From Legionella tucsonensis (GTDB lineage: Bacteria > Pseudomonadota > Gammaproteobacteria > Legionellales > Legionellaceae): 64,000 bases of DNA. This document shows, in pieces, positions 1-8,825 of the stretch. The stretch covers positions 2,625,838 through 2,689,837 of the forward strand of contig NZ_LNZA01000001.1 of NCBI RefSeq assembly GCF_001468035.1, given 5' to 3'. The notes beneath the pieces were generated by a model that worked only from the letters and a program-made list of their open reading frames with translations, was not told the DNA's origin and did not search any database. Each line of letters starts with the position of its first letter. Position 1 is the first letter of the stretch. The position numbers and the translations under genes are program-made.

Positions 1-160
1 TTTGTATGTTATCAGAACCCTTTTCGGTTTTTTCCAAACCAGGTTGATAACGTTCTGGACTTAAGCTCTGTCTTCGAGCTTTCATTAACCGCCCAATTGC
101 TACGATAACACCAATTAACAACAGGACATTAAGAATTAAGCTCCAATTTGCCTGCATCAT
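1..160 (-). CDS. zipA: Cell division protein ZipA, N-terminal part (runs off the window)
   Basis: The reverse strand starts ATG ATG immediately after the smc stop codon. It encodes MMQANWSLILNVLLLIGV followed by a short basic stretch and a hydrophilic linker. An N-terminal membrane anchor followed by a charged linker is the architecture of ZipA, which tethers FtsZ filaments to the inner membrane at the division site. A GGAG lies within the last codons of smc, so the two genes are probably translationally coupled. Only about 53 residues are visible and the FtsZ-binding domain lies outside, so the name rests on the N-terminus and on the position next to smc. Confidence 0.75.
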   Translation of the reverse strand, partial: MMQANWSLILNVLLLIGVIVAIGRLMKARRQSLSPERYQPGLEKTEKGSDNIQ

Positions 161-3100
161 TTACTCCATAGCCAAAGCTTGTGTTACATCAACCGCAACC
201 AAGCGAGATACTCCAGGTTCACGCATAGTTACCCCAATTAAATGATCCGCCAATTCCATTGTAACCTTATTATGTGTAATAAAAAGAAACTGTACGAATT
301 GTGACATCTCTTTCACTAAAGCGCAAAAACGCCCCACATTTACATCATCTAAAGGTGCATCCACCTCATCTAGCATACAAAAAGGTGAAGGATTTAACTG
401 AAAAATAGCAAAAACCAATGCCACCGCAGTCATTGCCTTCTCTCCCCCGGATAACAAATGAATCGTACTGTTTCGTTTTCCTGGAGGTTGTGCCATTACT
501 ACAATACCAGCTTCCAGCAGATTATCACAAGTCAATTCAAGCTGCGCCCTTCCTCCACCGAACAGGCGCGGAAAAAGTGCTTTGAATGAAGAATTGACCT
601 CTTCAAAAGTATTTTCCAGACGCGAGCGGGTTTCTTTGTCCATTTTTTCAATAGCAGTTTCAAGAGTTGCCAACGCTTGATTTAAATCATTATACTGCTC
701 ATCCAAATACATTTTACGTTGTTGTTCCGTAGTAAACTCCTCAATCGCGGCGAGGTTAATAGCTCCTAAGCGTTTGATTTTCTCAGAAAGAGCAATTAAT
801 TCATCTTCACGCATGACCTGAGTCACATTCACAGGTATTTGTTCAAGTAATGCTTGCGGTAACAAACCTAACTCATCAAGAGATTCATGTACGGAGCTTG
901 CACGCACCACTAAAGCCTGCTCTTCCATTCGAGTTTGACCTATTTGTTCTTGGATCCGTTTTACCTCAAAATCACAGTTTAAAATATTTTTCTCACAATC
1001 TTCAAGCTCTATCCTGAGCTGTGATAATTGTTCTCTACTTAAATTCAATTGCAACTCTACTTCACTATGTTTTTGCAATTGTTGCGCCAGTTGTTCTTTG
1101 AGCTCCTCTCCAGGACCTTCCGTTTGCAAACAGAGCATTGCCAGGTTTTCTAAACGTTCTTGTAAAATATTTAACCGCTCTTGCTCTCGCAAAATACGCT
1201 CATTGAGTTGCTGTATTTTATTTTTTTCTCTATCGTATTCCATCTCTGCATGATGCAGTGCAACTCGAGACTCCTCCACATGTTTATTTTTTAATGCCAA
1301 ACTTTGCATTCGCTCGTGCTTTTCATGCAGACACTGTTCTTGTCGTTGCTCGGAGTCATTACATTGCTCTTCTAAAGAATGCAATTCCTCTTTTATATTG
1401 CATTGTTCTACTACTATTTCTTCTAAAATAAGCTTCAACTCTTCGAATTCAAATGCTAAAGCAGCCGCCTGTTTTTCAGAATGAATAATCGCTTGCTCAT
1501 TAGTATTCAAAGAGAGGCTGTTTGTTCTTAGTGCCTCATTACTGGCATTGACATTGAGCTTTTGCAATTCAATTTCTTTTAGGCTCTTTTGAAGCTGCTG
1601 ATGCGTTTCGTCACGTTCTTCCCTTAAGATATCAATCTTCTGTTGTAACTCCTGAACAACCACGGATAACTCTGTAATTTTTTGTTGTCGCGGCAAGAAA
1701 CCCAACTCGTCCTGTGTCTCTGGAGTAACAAATTTCACCCATCCTTGTCCTAACCAAAAGCCGTCGGGCGTTATAATGGATTCGTATTCTGTCAATTCAG
1801 GCAACCCGCTTAATGCTTCATCAAAATTTTCCGCAATATAGATATGCTCCAAAGGATAGGCATTTGCTGGGATATCCCCTCTTATTTTATCTATAAGACG
1901 TGGATAAGACCCTGCGTTAAGCGCTCTCTTTTTCAGAGTAACAATATTTTCGCCTCGTTGTTCGCAAATTGCTCGTTGCGGCCATAGCTCATCAAACGTT
2001 TCTAAAACATATGCATGTAATGCTTCATTGAGAACTCGTTCACACGCAAATTGCCATTTCGTTTCAACGTGAAGAATATCCATCAATCTAGGTTTTTCTG
2101 ACCATTCTTCAATAGGATTTTTATTGTTTTGCATACCTTGTCGTGCCGCACGCTGTGCTGCCATCAATGCAGCATGCTCACTGTTCACTTGATGAAAATC
2201 ATCTTGTAACTCATGCAACTGCTGCTCTATATCTTGCAACCTTGTGCGTAATCGTTCTGTGTTCTCCTGGCTTTGTTTGAGTTGGAACTCATCAAACTCT
2301 TGATCTGCAATTAATTTAGTATGCTGATCTTCTAAGTTTTTTCGAGCCTGTTGTAAATCCGCTATAGAAATCGTTTCTTGCTCTAATTGAATCTTTTCTA
2401 ATCTTAAAAGAGTTTGTTGATGTTTCTCTTCTAAATGTTGTACTTTCACCTGTGTGACTTGAAACTCTCTTTTCAGATTGCTGGCATGAGCCTGGACTTC
2501 TTGCCAACGAAGCTCCCACTCGCTCTGTTGTTCTTGCTCATTTTGCCAATTCGTTTCATGTTTTTTAAATTGAACCCTTAATTGTTCCAATCGATTTTCT
2601 AGATTATGGGCATGCTCCTGACAATGAAGTAATTCTTCTTTATCGGTTTTAAGTTGTTCTTGTGCAACCTGCCAATCATTCTGCATTTGCTGTTGATCGT
2701 ATTCCAAACGTTTCTTTTCACGTATTTGCTGTTGAATGGTTTCTTCCAAACGAGCAATTTCTGTCCCCAACTGATAGAAACTTACTTGAATTTGCTGCGT
2801 TTGCTCATCCACATCATAAAGTGTTTCATTTAAAGTGGCTCGTTCTTTATTTGCTTTAGATAATGCGCTTTGCTGCTGTTCGTAACTAACCGCCAATTTT
2901 TGTATTTGGCACTGCTTTACTTCTTGCTGGACAATAAAATCTCGCCATCTGAGTGCTAAAATTTCTGCACGACATAATCTCTCTTCATCTTTGAGAACAA
3001 GATAACGTTCAGCTGCTTTAGCTTGACGTTCCAAACGTTGCAATTGTTTGTCTAATTCTTCTCGAATGTCTGCAACGCGAGTCAAATTTTCGCGTGTATG

Positions 3101-3655
3101 CTCAATACGTTGTAATGTCTCACGTCGTCGCTCTTTATATTTGGAAACACCTGCAGCCTCCTCAAGATGAACTCTTAAGTCCTCAGGTCTGGCTTCAATT
3201 AACTGGGAAATCGTTCCTTGGCCAATAATTGAATAACCGCGAGCTCCAGCACCGGTACCAAGAAAAATATCGGTAATATCTTTACGTCGACAACGACTGC
3301 CATTCAGATAATAAGAAGAATCACCATCGCGAGTCACTACACGCTTTATAGCGATTTCACCATAACTGGAAAAAGGCCCCGTCAAGCGTCCAAGACTGTT
3401 ATCAAATACCAGTTCAACAAAAGCCTGACCTACAGATTTACGATTAGAAGAACCATTAAAAATAACATCGGTCATGGACTCACCACGCAAATTTCGTGCA
3501 GAACTTTCCCCCATAACCCAACGTACAGCATCAATAATATTTGATTTTCCACAACCATTGGGACCTACAACTGCAACCAATTGACTTGGAAAATGAACCA
3601 CTGTGGGGTCTACAAAAGATTTAAAACCGGCTAATTTTAATTGCTTCAAATGCAT
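161..3655 (-). CDS. smc: Chromosome segregation SMC ATPase
   Basis: This is a 1164-residue structural-maintenance-of-chromosomes protein, which compacts and segregates the nucleoid as a dimeric ring with ScpA and ScpB. The N-terminus carries the Walker A motif GPNGCGKSN (about residues 32-40). Two long Gln/Glu-rich coiled coils flank a hinge near the middle. The C-terminal head carries the signature LSGGEK (about residue 1070) and Walker B FCMLDEVDAPLDD. The start was placed at the family-typical MHLKQLKLAGFKSF. An in-frame ATG 12 codons upstream (at 3691) exists, and neither has a strong ribosome binding site. zipA begins at the next base after the stop. Confidence 0.96.
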   Translation of the reverse strand: MHLKQLKLAGFKSFVDPTVVHFPSQLVAVVGPNGCGKSNIIDAVRWVMGESSARNLRGESMTDVIFNGSSNRKSVGQAFVELVFDNSLGRLTGPFSSYGEIAIKRVVTRDGDSSYYLNGSRCRRKDITDIFLGTGAGARGYSIIGQGTISQLIEARPEDLRVHLEEAAGVSKYKERRRETLQRIEHTRENLTRVADIREELDKQLQRLERQAKAAERYLVLKDEERLCRAEILALRWRDFIVQQEVKQCQIQKLAVSYEQQQSALSKANKERATLNETLYDVDEQTQQIQVSFYQLGTEIARLEETIQQQIREKKRLEYDQQQMQNDWQVAQEQLKTDKEELLHCQEHAHNLENRLEQLRVQFKKHETNWQNEQEQQSEWELRWQEVQAHASNLKREFQVTQVKVQHLEEKHQQTLLRLEKIQLEQETISIADLQQARKNLEDQHTKLIADQEFDEFQLKQSQENTERLRTRLQDIEQQLHELQDDFHQVNSEHAALMAAQRAARQGMQNNKNPIEEWSEKPRLMDILHVETKWQFACERVLNEALHAYVLETFDELWPQRAICEQRGENIVTLKKRALNAGSYPRLIDKIRGDIPANAYPLEHIYIAENFDEALSGLPELTEYESIITPDGFWLGQGWVKFVTPETQDELGFLPRQQKITELSVVVQELQQKIDILREERDETHQQLQKSLKEIELQKLNVNASNEALRTNSLSLNTNEQAIIHSEKQAAALAFEFEELKLILEEIVVEQCNIKEELHSLEEQCNDSEQRQEQCLHEKHERMQSLALKNKHVEESRVALHHAEMEYDREKNKIQQLNERILREQERLNILQERLENLAMLCLQTEGPGEELKEQLAQQLQKHSEVELQLNLSREQLSQLRIELEDCEKNILNCDFEVKRIQEQIGQTRMEEQALVVRASSVHESLDELGLLPQALLEQIPVNVTQVMREDELIALSEKIKRLGAINLAAIEEFTTEQQRKMYLDEQYNDLNQALATLETAIEKMDKETRSRLENTFEEVNSSFKALFPRLFGGGRAQLELTCDNLLEAGIVVMAQPPGKRNSTIHLLSGGEKAMTAVALVFAIFQLNPSPFCMLDEVDAPLDDVNVGRFCALVKEMSQFVQFLFITHNKVTMELADHLIGVTMREPGVSRLVAVDVTQALAME

Positions 3656-3691
3656 AGGAATGGCAATTTTAAACAAAAATAAGTGAGGCAT

Positions 3692-4175
3692 TATAACCGA
3701 GGTTGAACAGGCTATCCATATAAGTACAAAACCTCTTTCCAGTTGAGACCAGATATCGTTTTGCTAGGCAGCGATTTTTTTAAATTGGCTGAAATAGTTG
3801 GAACTGCAAAATGGTGCCATCGCATCATCATGACCAATTTTTATGGAACTATTTTAATTAACTCATTTCATAATAGCTTATTTTTATTATGAACTCAGCA
3901 AGATTGCTACCAGAATCAATGAGGAACCAAGTAATTAATACATTATAAAGTATCGCATTGGAATCATTATAAAATGTGGTTTTACCAATAGTTAAGGGAT
4001 AGTAAGTAAGATCTGAAAGTGTATCAACTGGAGATTGTCCTATGAGGATAGTTTACTATCAATAGTAGAATTGCATCCCTTAAAAGCAAAATAATTTAGA
4101 TAATATTAATTTTCAAAATTTAATTCATTAATCAACTGAATTATTTGTACAATATGACCCTAGAGAGCCTCTAAA
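3692..4175. other. AT-rich non-coding stretch upstream of smc
   Basis: No open frame of useful length or recognisable RNA is seen on either strand. Together with the toxin and resolvase fragments that follow, it looks like decayed accessory DNA. The end near 3692 should hold the smc promoter, but no convincing -35/-10 pair could be picked. Confidence 0.5.
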
Positions 4176-4310
4176 TTATAGACTTAATACTTGTCGCAAA
4201 CCATCATCAATAGAATTTGAATCATCATCAGAAAGTGTACCTATGAAACTCTTTAATCTGCTTTTATCAACAGTACGAATTTGATCACAAACAGCAATCA
4301 ACAGTGTAAA
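4176..4310 (-). pseudogene. C-terminal remnant of a MazF/PemK-type toxin
   Basis: On the reverse strand a frame ending at TAA 4176-4178 reads LIAVCDQIRTVDKSRL, then IGTLSDDD and a final LRQVLSL. CDQIRTVDKSRL followed by a G-x-L-S helix is the typical C-terminus of MazF/PemK endoribonuclease toxins. Upstream of about 4310 the frame is interrupted and no N-terminal half or antitoxin gene is visible. It is therefore a non-functional fragment of a former toxin-antitoxin module. It lies about 140 bp from a broken resolvase, which fits a decayed mobile island. The family call rests on motif recognition only. Confidence 0.6.
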
Positions 4311-4449
4311 TAAACGGGGTTTTTCTTACTTTTTACAGTTCCCTTAAAAATTCAGTTTTTTAGTATCAAAATTGGTAAATATATATGATTAATTATTCTT
4401 GTTAATTTATGATTAATTTCATTGAGTTATTTAACCACATGGGTACGTT

Positions 4450-4772
4450 ATGTTAATCGGATATGCCAGAATCTCAACTGATGATCAAAATTTGAACTTA
4501 CAATATGATGCTTTAAATAATGCCGGGTGTGATCGAATTATTGATGATCAAATCACCGGTAGTAAAATTCAAAGACCGGGATTAGAAGCAGCATTAGAAT
4601 ATGTTCGTGAAGGAGACGTTTTTGTGGTTTGGCGTATAGACCGTTTAAGTAGATCGCTTAAAGATTTGATTGAAATGATCACCCTACTCGATTCAAAAAA
4701 ATTGGTCTTAAAAGTTTGCGGGAATCAATTGATACCTCTTCAAGCTCTGGAAAATTAATATTTAATAAATAG
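4450..4772 (+). pseudogene. Serine recombinase (Tn3-type resolvase) N-terminal fragment, frameshifted
   Basis: The first 85 or so codons give a resolvase catalytic domain: MLIGYARISTDDQNLNLQ with the nucleophile Ser, then VVWRIDRLSRSLKDLIE. At a run of seven A (4695-4701) the frame shifts. In the other frame the family sequence resumes as IGLKSLRESIDTSSSSGKL and stops at TAG 4770-4772. The rest of the catalytic domain and the DNA-binding helix-turn-helix are missing, since resolvases are about 180-200 residues. It is thus both frameshifted and truncated. No res site or transposase is visible nearby. Confidence 0.85.
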
Positions 4773-4809
4773 TCTAAAATTCAAAAGTTATGCTTATAGG
4801 AGATTTATC

Positions 4810-4881
4810 ATGGTTAATCATAAACACATAGTTATGTTGATTATTATTTTAATCGCAATTGCCTTATTTATATTTAATTAA
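4810..4881 (+). CDS. Possible 23-residue hydrophobic membrane peptide
   Basis: A small frame MVNHKHIVMLIIILIAIALF plus three residues follows a good ribosome binding site (AGGAGA, 6 bases before ATG). It encodes a short polar head and one membrane-spanning segment. Peptides of this size and shape include small membrane regulators and type I toxins, but no family is recognised. It lies just after the resolvase remnant. The clean Shine-Dalgarno is the only argument for expression. Confidence 0.35.
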   Translation: MVNHKHIVMLIIILIAIALFIFN

Positions 4882-5002
4882 AGAGAGTATCTTTTTAATA
4901 CACTGAATCTGGGATGGCTACGCATTGGTAATCTACTATACCTATCCTATATCAATGAGGTGTACTCTAACTATCTTGGTTTAGGTGTGGTATGAAAATA
5001 TG

Positions 5003-5028
5003 ATAAAGAAAAGCGCACCGGAGTGCGC
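5003..5028 (-). terminator. Intrinsic terminator of the ABM-domain gene
   Basis: A perfect 6-bp stem GCGCAC/GTGCGC with a 4-base loop (5013-5028) is followed on the reverse strand by TTTTCTTTAT. It begins 5 bases after the stop codon of the minus-strand gene at 5033. Confidence 0.8.
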
Positions 5029-5032
5029 AAAA

Positions 5033-5698
5033 TTAAGATGAAGCAATAATTTGAAAATTACGAACATGAGCTAGAACACCATTTTCCCATCCTCCTGCAA
5101 TCAAATGTTCCGCGTTTTTTTGTAGCATCGAGGCAACCTGGCCCGCAAAATGCTCATTCTGAGCAGCTTTATCATGAAAGGCATCAAATATAGCGTACGT
5201 ATTTTTGTCAGCTTTTAAAGCAATCCAAAAATAAGTTTTTGGTTCTATTGTATTAATAAGTTGAGAGCCATCTTTTAATAAGCGTTCTAACTCATGGGAT
5301 TTACCTGGATTTGCCTTAAAAACAATATAAGAAGCTTCCTTAGCAGTCAAAATCATATTCACGTTAAAGTTATTAGAGGCAATGACGTCGTAATTAATTA
5401 TATTAGGTAACACACCTTGCTCCCACCCTCCTACTACTAATTGTGAAGCACTTTCTTTTAAAGCATTGGCAACTTTACCTGCAAAATGCTGCTCCCTTCC
5501 TTTTTCATTAAGAAAGATATCAAAAATAGCAAGATGATTATCTTCTTTTAACGCAAACCAAAGTGCAGTATTAGGTTCAGTTTGTCGCACAAGTTGAGCA
5601 CCCTTCTTAAGAAATTCTTCAAAATTTGACATGGAGCCTTGTTTGCTTTCCATATTGATATAAGCAGCTTTATTAATGTTAGTGGCTTTGATTGTCAT
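5033..5698 (-). CDS. Tandem antibiotic-biosynthesis-monooxygenase (ABM) domain protein
   Basis: The 221-residue product is an internal duplication. Residues about 12-105 and 120-215 align with each other: an AYI/SYI strand, then LKKGAQLV versus LKDGSQLI, then EQHFAGKVA versus NEHFAGQVA, then GGWEQGVLP versus GGWENGVLA. Each half resembles a single ABM-type dimeric alpha/beta-barrel domain, a family of quinol monooxygenases and related stress enzymes. The duplication would make a pseudo-dimer in one chain. No signal peptide is seen, so it is probably cytoplasmic. The gene lies downstream of a TetR gene on the same strand, and both are preceded by the same palindrome, which suggests TetR control. 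Substrate unknown. Confidence 0.75.
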   Translation of the reverse strand: MTIKATNINKAAYINMESKQGSMSNFEEFLKKGAQLVRQTEPNTALWFALKEDNHLAIFDIFLNEKGREQHFAGKVANALKESASQLVVGGWEQGVLPNIINYDVIASNNFNVNMILTAKEASYIVFKANPGKSHELERLLKDGSQLINTIEPKTYFWIALKADKNTYAIFDAFHDKAAQNEHFAGQVASMLQKNAEHLIAGGWENGVLAHVRNFQIIASS

Positions 5699-5772
5699 GG
5701 TTGTTTTACTCGCAAGTTAGAAGTTATTAATCCAAAAGTAAGAGCACAAATAGTTAATATTTCATAAATATC

Positions 5773-5804
5773 CTTGTCCACATATCTACTGATAGATAGA
5801 CAAG
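5773..5804. promoter_or_regulatory. Probable TetR operator before the ABM gene
   Basis: The core TATCTA-CTGA-TAGATA (5783-5798) is an inverted repeat with a 4-base spacer, flanked by an outer pair CTTGTC/GACAAG. Sixteen bases (5784-5799) are identical, in reverse orientation, to the palindrome over the start of the TetR gene at 6398-6423. It lies about 75 bp before the ABM start codon. Confidence 0.65.
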
Positions 5805-5818
5805 TTAAATAAAAAAAA

Positions 5819-6391
5819 TTAAAGTTTTCTTTTAATATATTGTTTCACTGTTTCAACATAGGAAATATCCTCATACAATCTTGCCATCAGCAAGCCCCCT
5901 TCTAGTTGAACTAGTATATACCTAGAAAATTCCTCGGGCTGACCAGTGTCTAGTCTTTGTTTATCAGAAATCCCTTCGCTGATTGCTTCTTTTATCCAAT
6001 TTTCCAAAACATTAAAAAAAGTTCGGACTTTAACTTTAACCTTTTCTGTTAATGAAATTACATCTGAGGCAAGCATACCACCCAAACACATTTTCATCTC
6101 ATCATGCAAAGTCAAAGAAATCACTTTATCTACTAAGTTCAATAACTTTTGCTGTAAAGACAAAGAGGAATTGCATTGCAGTTCATTTAAAAACAATGAC
6201 AGCCGATTCAATTGCCAGTCTATTACAGCAGCAGCCAGGTCCTCCTTGGCCGGATAATAATAATGAATACTTGACGTTTTAATGCCCACCACCTGAGCAA
6301 TGTCTTTATAACTAAAAGCGTTATAACCCATCTTTTGGATTAAGCTTTCTGCTGTGGTTAGTATCCTTTCTTGCATCATTGTAATTTTCAT
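5819..6391 (-). CDS. TetR/AcrR-family transcriptional regulator
   Basis: About 190 residues. The N-terminal helix-turn-helix reads RILTTAESLIQKMGYNAFSY, then DIAQVVGIKTSSIHYYYPAKEDL, which is diagnostic of TetR repressors. The C-terminal helical ligand domain resembles the YcdC/QacR-like type. Upstream ATG codons at 6427 and 6400 exist, but a palindromic operator covers that stretch, so the start was placed at the later ATG 6391. ATGs at 6379 and 6376 are also possible. It probably represses itself and the downstream ABM gene. The inducer is unknown. Confidence 0.85.
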   Translation of the reverse strand: MKITMMQERILTTAESLIQKMGYNAFSYKDIAQVVGIKTSSIHYYYPAKEDLAAAVIDWQLNRLSLFLNELQCNSSLSLQQKLLNLVDKVISLTLHDEMKMCLGGMLASDVISLTEKVKVKVRTFFNVLENWIKEAISEGISDKQRLDTGQPEEFSRYILVQLEGGLLMARLYEDISYVETVKQYIKRKL

Positions 6392-6397
6392 AAGCAG

Positions 6398-6423
6398 CAT
6401 ACTATCTATCAGTAGATAGTATG
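6398..6423. promoter_or_regulatory. Palindromic operator at the TetR gene start
   Basis: A perfect 11-bp inverted repeat, CATACTATCTA and TAGATAGTATG, is separated by TCAG. It sits at the 5' end of the TetR gene, in the position expected for autorepression. The same core recurs at 5783-5798. Confidence 0.75.
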
Positions 6424-6695
6424 TCAATCTATTTGTTGTTTTTTTAATAGATTTATCAATCTTTTATTTTTCTGATTATAGCTATACAAGTTTATTAAGT
6501 CTTAATAAGTTAAAATTAATGGACTTTGATTTATGTAATGAGTTTTACAACATTGATTTTATGGTAAATTATAAATGCCAAAACATAACTTACCCAGTTC
6601 ACAAACCCATCAAAATAGGGAGCAAATATTAGGATTGATTTGACAAGCAAATGAACAAAGATATAATTCTGCCATTTAGTAAAAATGGATAGATA

Positions 6696-7373
6696 ATGAC
6701 ACGTTTACTCAATAAATCACTCACCTTAATTATACTTGGTGCTGCGTTTCTTTTTTCCAATCCAATTTTTGCAGTTCCACCAAATCTGACTTTAGTTAAA
6801 AATGAACTCAAGAATTATTATGATTCAGGCCTTTATCAAAGAGAGTTAACACAAGTTATTAAAAAAGCACAAAAATATATTGCTCAACAAGCCGAAATAA
6901 ATCAAAAAGAAAAATCACCTAAAAAATTGGCTCTGATTTTAGATATTGATGAAACCAGCTTATCAAATTATAACTATATGATTAAACGTGATTTTGGTGG
7001 AAATCGCAAACAATTTCACAAAGACATAATGGCGGCTAATGCTCCGGTAATTAAGCCTATGCTTGCCTTGTATCATGATGCGCGCAAACATGGTATCAAC
7101 GTATTTTTTATTACGGGAAGAAATGAAACTGAGCGAGGAGCAACAGAGAAAAATTTACACGAAGCAGGTTATTCTGAGTGGTCAGGCCTGTTTTTGCGCC
7201 CCAATAATTACTCCGCTAAATCAATTATTCCATTCAAGTCAAGCACACGAAAAATGATTACAAAAAAAGGCTACACCATCGTAGCATCTATAGGGGATCA
7301 GTGCAGTGATCTTAAGGGCGGGTATGCCCAACAGGTATTTAAATTACCCAATCCCTTTTATTATTTACCTTAA
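6696..7373 (+). CDS. Secreted HAD-type acid phosphatase (class B/IIIB-like)
   Basis: The 225-residue protein starts with a signal peptide (LTLIILGAAFLFSNPIFA, cleavage after about residue 27). It then shows the HAD phosphatase motifs: LALILDIDETSLSN (nucleophile Asp and acid/base Asp), FFITGRNE with the motif II region, a basic stretch KSSTRKMITKKGY, and GDQCSDLKGGY as motif III. This order is typical of the periplasmic or secreted acid phosphatases of the HAD IIIB group, which hydrolyse phosphomonoesters. It lies divergently from the TetR gene with about 300 bp between them. The length fits the family. The natural substrate cannot be told from sequence. Confidence 0.88.
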   Translation: MTRLLNKSLTLIILGAAFLFSNPIFAVPPNLTLVKNELKNYYDSGLYQRELTQVIKKAQKYIAQQAEINQKEKSPKKLALILDIDETSLSNYNYMIKRDFGGNRKQFHKDIMAANAPVIKPMLALYHDARKHGINVFFITGRNETERGATEKNLHEAGYSEWSGLFLRPNNYSAKSIIPFKSSTRKMITKKGYTIVASIGDQCSDLKGGYAQQVFKLPNPFYYLP

Positions 7374-7421
7374 ATAAGGTAGACACTCTGATTACTGCTT
7401 ATGGGAGTTGTGCATAATATC

Positions 7422-8714
7422 CTAAGTTTTTTTAGGACTATCAGGCGCCATTTGATTTGTATCCTGATGGACTAAATCTTTCAAAACAAGTGACATCAAC
7501 AATTGAATTTGTTGCTCATACATAGTTCGCTCATATCCGCCTTCTAATCCCCAATATATTTTTTCAATATGATTTTTATTTTCTTGATACAGTGTAAATA
7601 AGCTTTCATAAAAATAGGTTAAGTCCTTTGAGTTAAAACGAGTTTTTTGTGCCTCAGTAGCCCTCATTAATTTGCCATCAACATACTTTCCACAATACGC
7701 TGTTTCTTCTTCATGAGAATCCCAACCTGTGGGTAAAAATAGAGCTACTTTTTGATGATTTTTTTTGGCCTGTTCTAATTGCTCCTCAATTTTCTCTATT
7801 GCAAAAACCAAAGCAGGATGTACTGAACCTGATTTACGTAAGGTGAGACTCAAATCTACTGCAAAATATTCTAAATTTTCTCGTTGCCACAATTGAATTT
7901 CTTGTCCTACATTTTTTCCACTCTTTTTGAAAGCCTCAGTAATAAACACAGCATCTTGTTGAGGATAAACTCTTGAGTCAAAAACGTCTATATGACATAT
8001 ATCCATATTTGAGGCAGAATTCATTAAAACTTCGCATAAACCATTGTCTCGATTGACATCAGTCCCAACAATTATATTTTTCAATGGCTTACTCGATAAA
8101 CTTTGCACGTATTTAATTAATATTGCTGATTTATTTAAAATGCAAAAGCCACTTCCTTCGTCACTAAACGCATGGTGTGTAGGCAAACCAAAAGAAAAAT
8201 GTACTTTTCCAAAGTGAAATAAAGTCATTGCAATATCTTTAATCAATACCTCAAGTACTCCTGGTGTAATAAGAATGTCAGGAGATAATTGTTTCCATCC
8301 TTTTTGTTGCGCTTGAATACAATAAATTATGAGTTCCTGTATATATTCTTGTGTATGTACTGCCAGTAACGCGCGCAGAAGTCCATCTTTTTCAGGAAAT
8401 TGAGCAAAATGCGCCAATGCCACTTCCGCATTGCCCTTCTTCATTGCGGAAAATAATTGATTCCAGTGTGTAGGTAACTCCACAACATCTGTAGTGACAA
8501 CAGGTAACAAAGAATCTGTAGATTGAGTCTCTACAATCACCTGAGTCATATGCTTTAAGCGCTTAAATTGGTCTTCATCGGCGCCCGCAGGCATGTTATG
8601 CATTTGCTCTATATCTTTTGCAGAGGGAATTTGAATACAGCATTCTTGATTTTTTTCTTTATGTACATCAGTAGAGCTCTTATGTCTAAAGAAATATTTA
8701 TGCTTCATCATCAT
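7422..8714 (-). CDS. Histone-deacetylase-like protein, possible LphD-type Dot/Icm effector
   Basis: The 430-residue protein has the order of motifs of the arginase/deacetylase fold: PTHHAFSDEGSGFCILN (the His-His charge-relay pair), GTDVNRDNG where zinc deacetylases have DxDxHHGNG, GWDSHEEE (metal-binding Asp) and LEGGYE (catalytic Tyr). A host-targeted histone deacetylase effector of similar size, LphD, is known in L. pneumophila, and this could be a homologue. The Asp of the DxH metal motif is kept, but the following His-His is Asn-Arg. The N-terminal 130 residues are not recognised. No signal peptide is seen. The extreme C-terminus is polar (QDTNQMAPDSPKKT), compatible with a Dot/Icm signal but not proof. 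Confidence 0.72.
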   Translation of the reverse strand: MMMKHKYFFRHKSSTDVHKEKNQECCIQIPSAKDIEQMHNMPAGADEDQFKRLKHMTQVIVETQSTDSLLPVVTTDVVELPTHWNQLFSAMKKGNAEVALAHFAQFPEKDGLLRALLAVHTQEYIQELIIYCIQAQQKGWKQLSPDILITPGVLEVLIKDIAMTLFHFGKVHFSFGLPTHHAFSDEGSGFCILNKSAILIKYVQSLSSKPLKNIIVGTDVNRDNGLCEVLMNSASNMDICHIDVFDSRVYPQQDAVFITEAFKKSGKNVGQEIQLWQRENLEYFAVDLSLTLRKSGSVHPALVFAIEKIEEQLEQAKKNHQKVALFLPTGWDSHEEETAYCGKYVDGKLMRATEAQKTRFNSKDLTYFYESLFTLYQENKNHIEKIYWGLEGGYERTMYEQQIQLLMSLVLKDLVHQDTNQMAPDSPKKT

Positions 8715-8825
8715 TTACCCATAGGAAAACAAAGAGAAAAGAAGCTCTGCTCAAAAGCAAAAACTCCTACCATATTTCATAGATTATAGAGTCTGACCTG
8801 ATGATGCAATGAGGAAAAGATCAAA

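Noticed and set aside
7421-7438. TCCTAA-N6-TTAGGA hairpin with T-run near the end of the deacetylase-like gene
   Set aside because: It overlaps the coding end and has a weak AT-rich stem; not enough to call a terminator.
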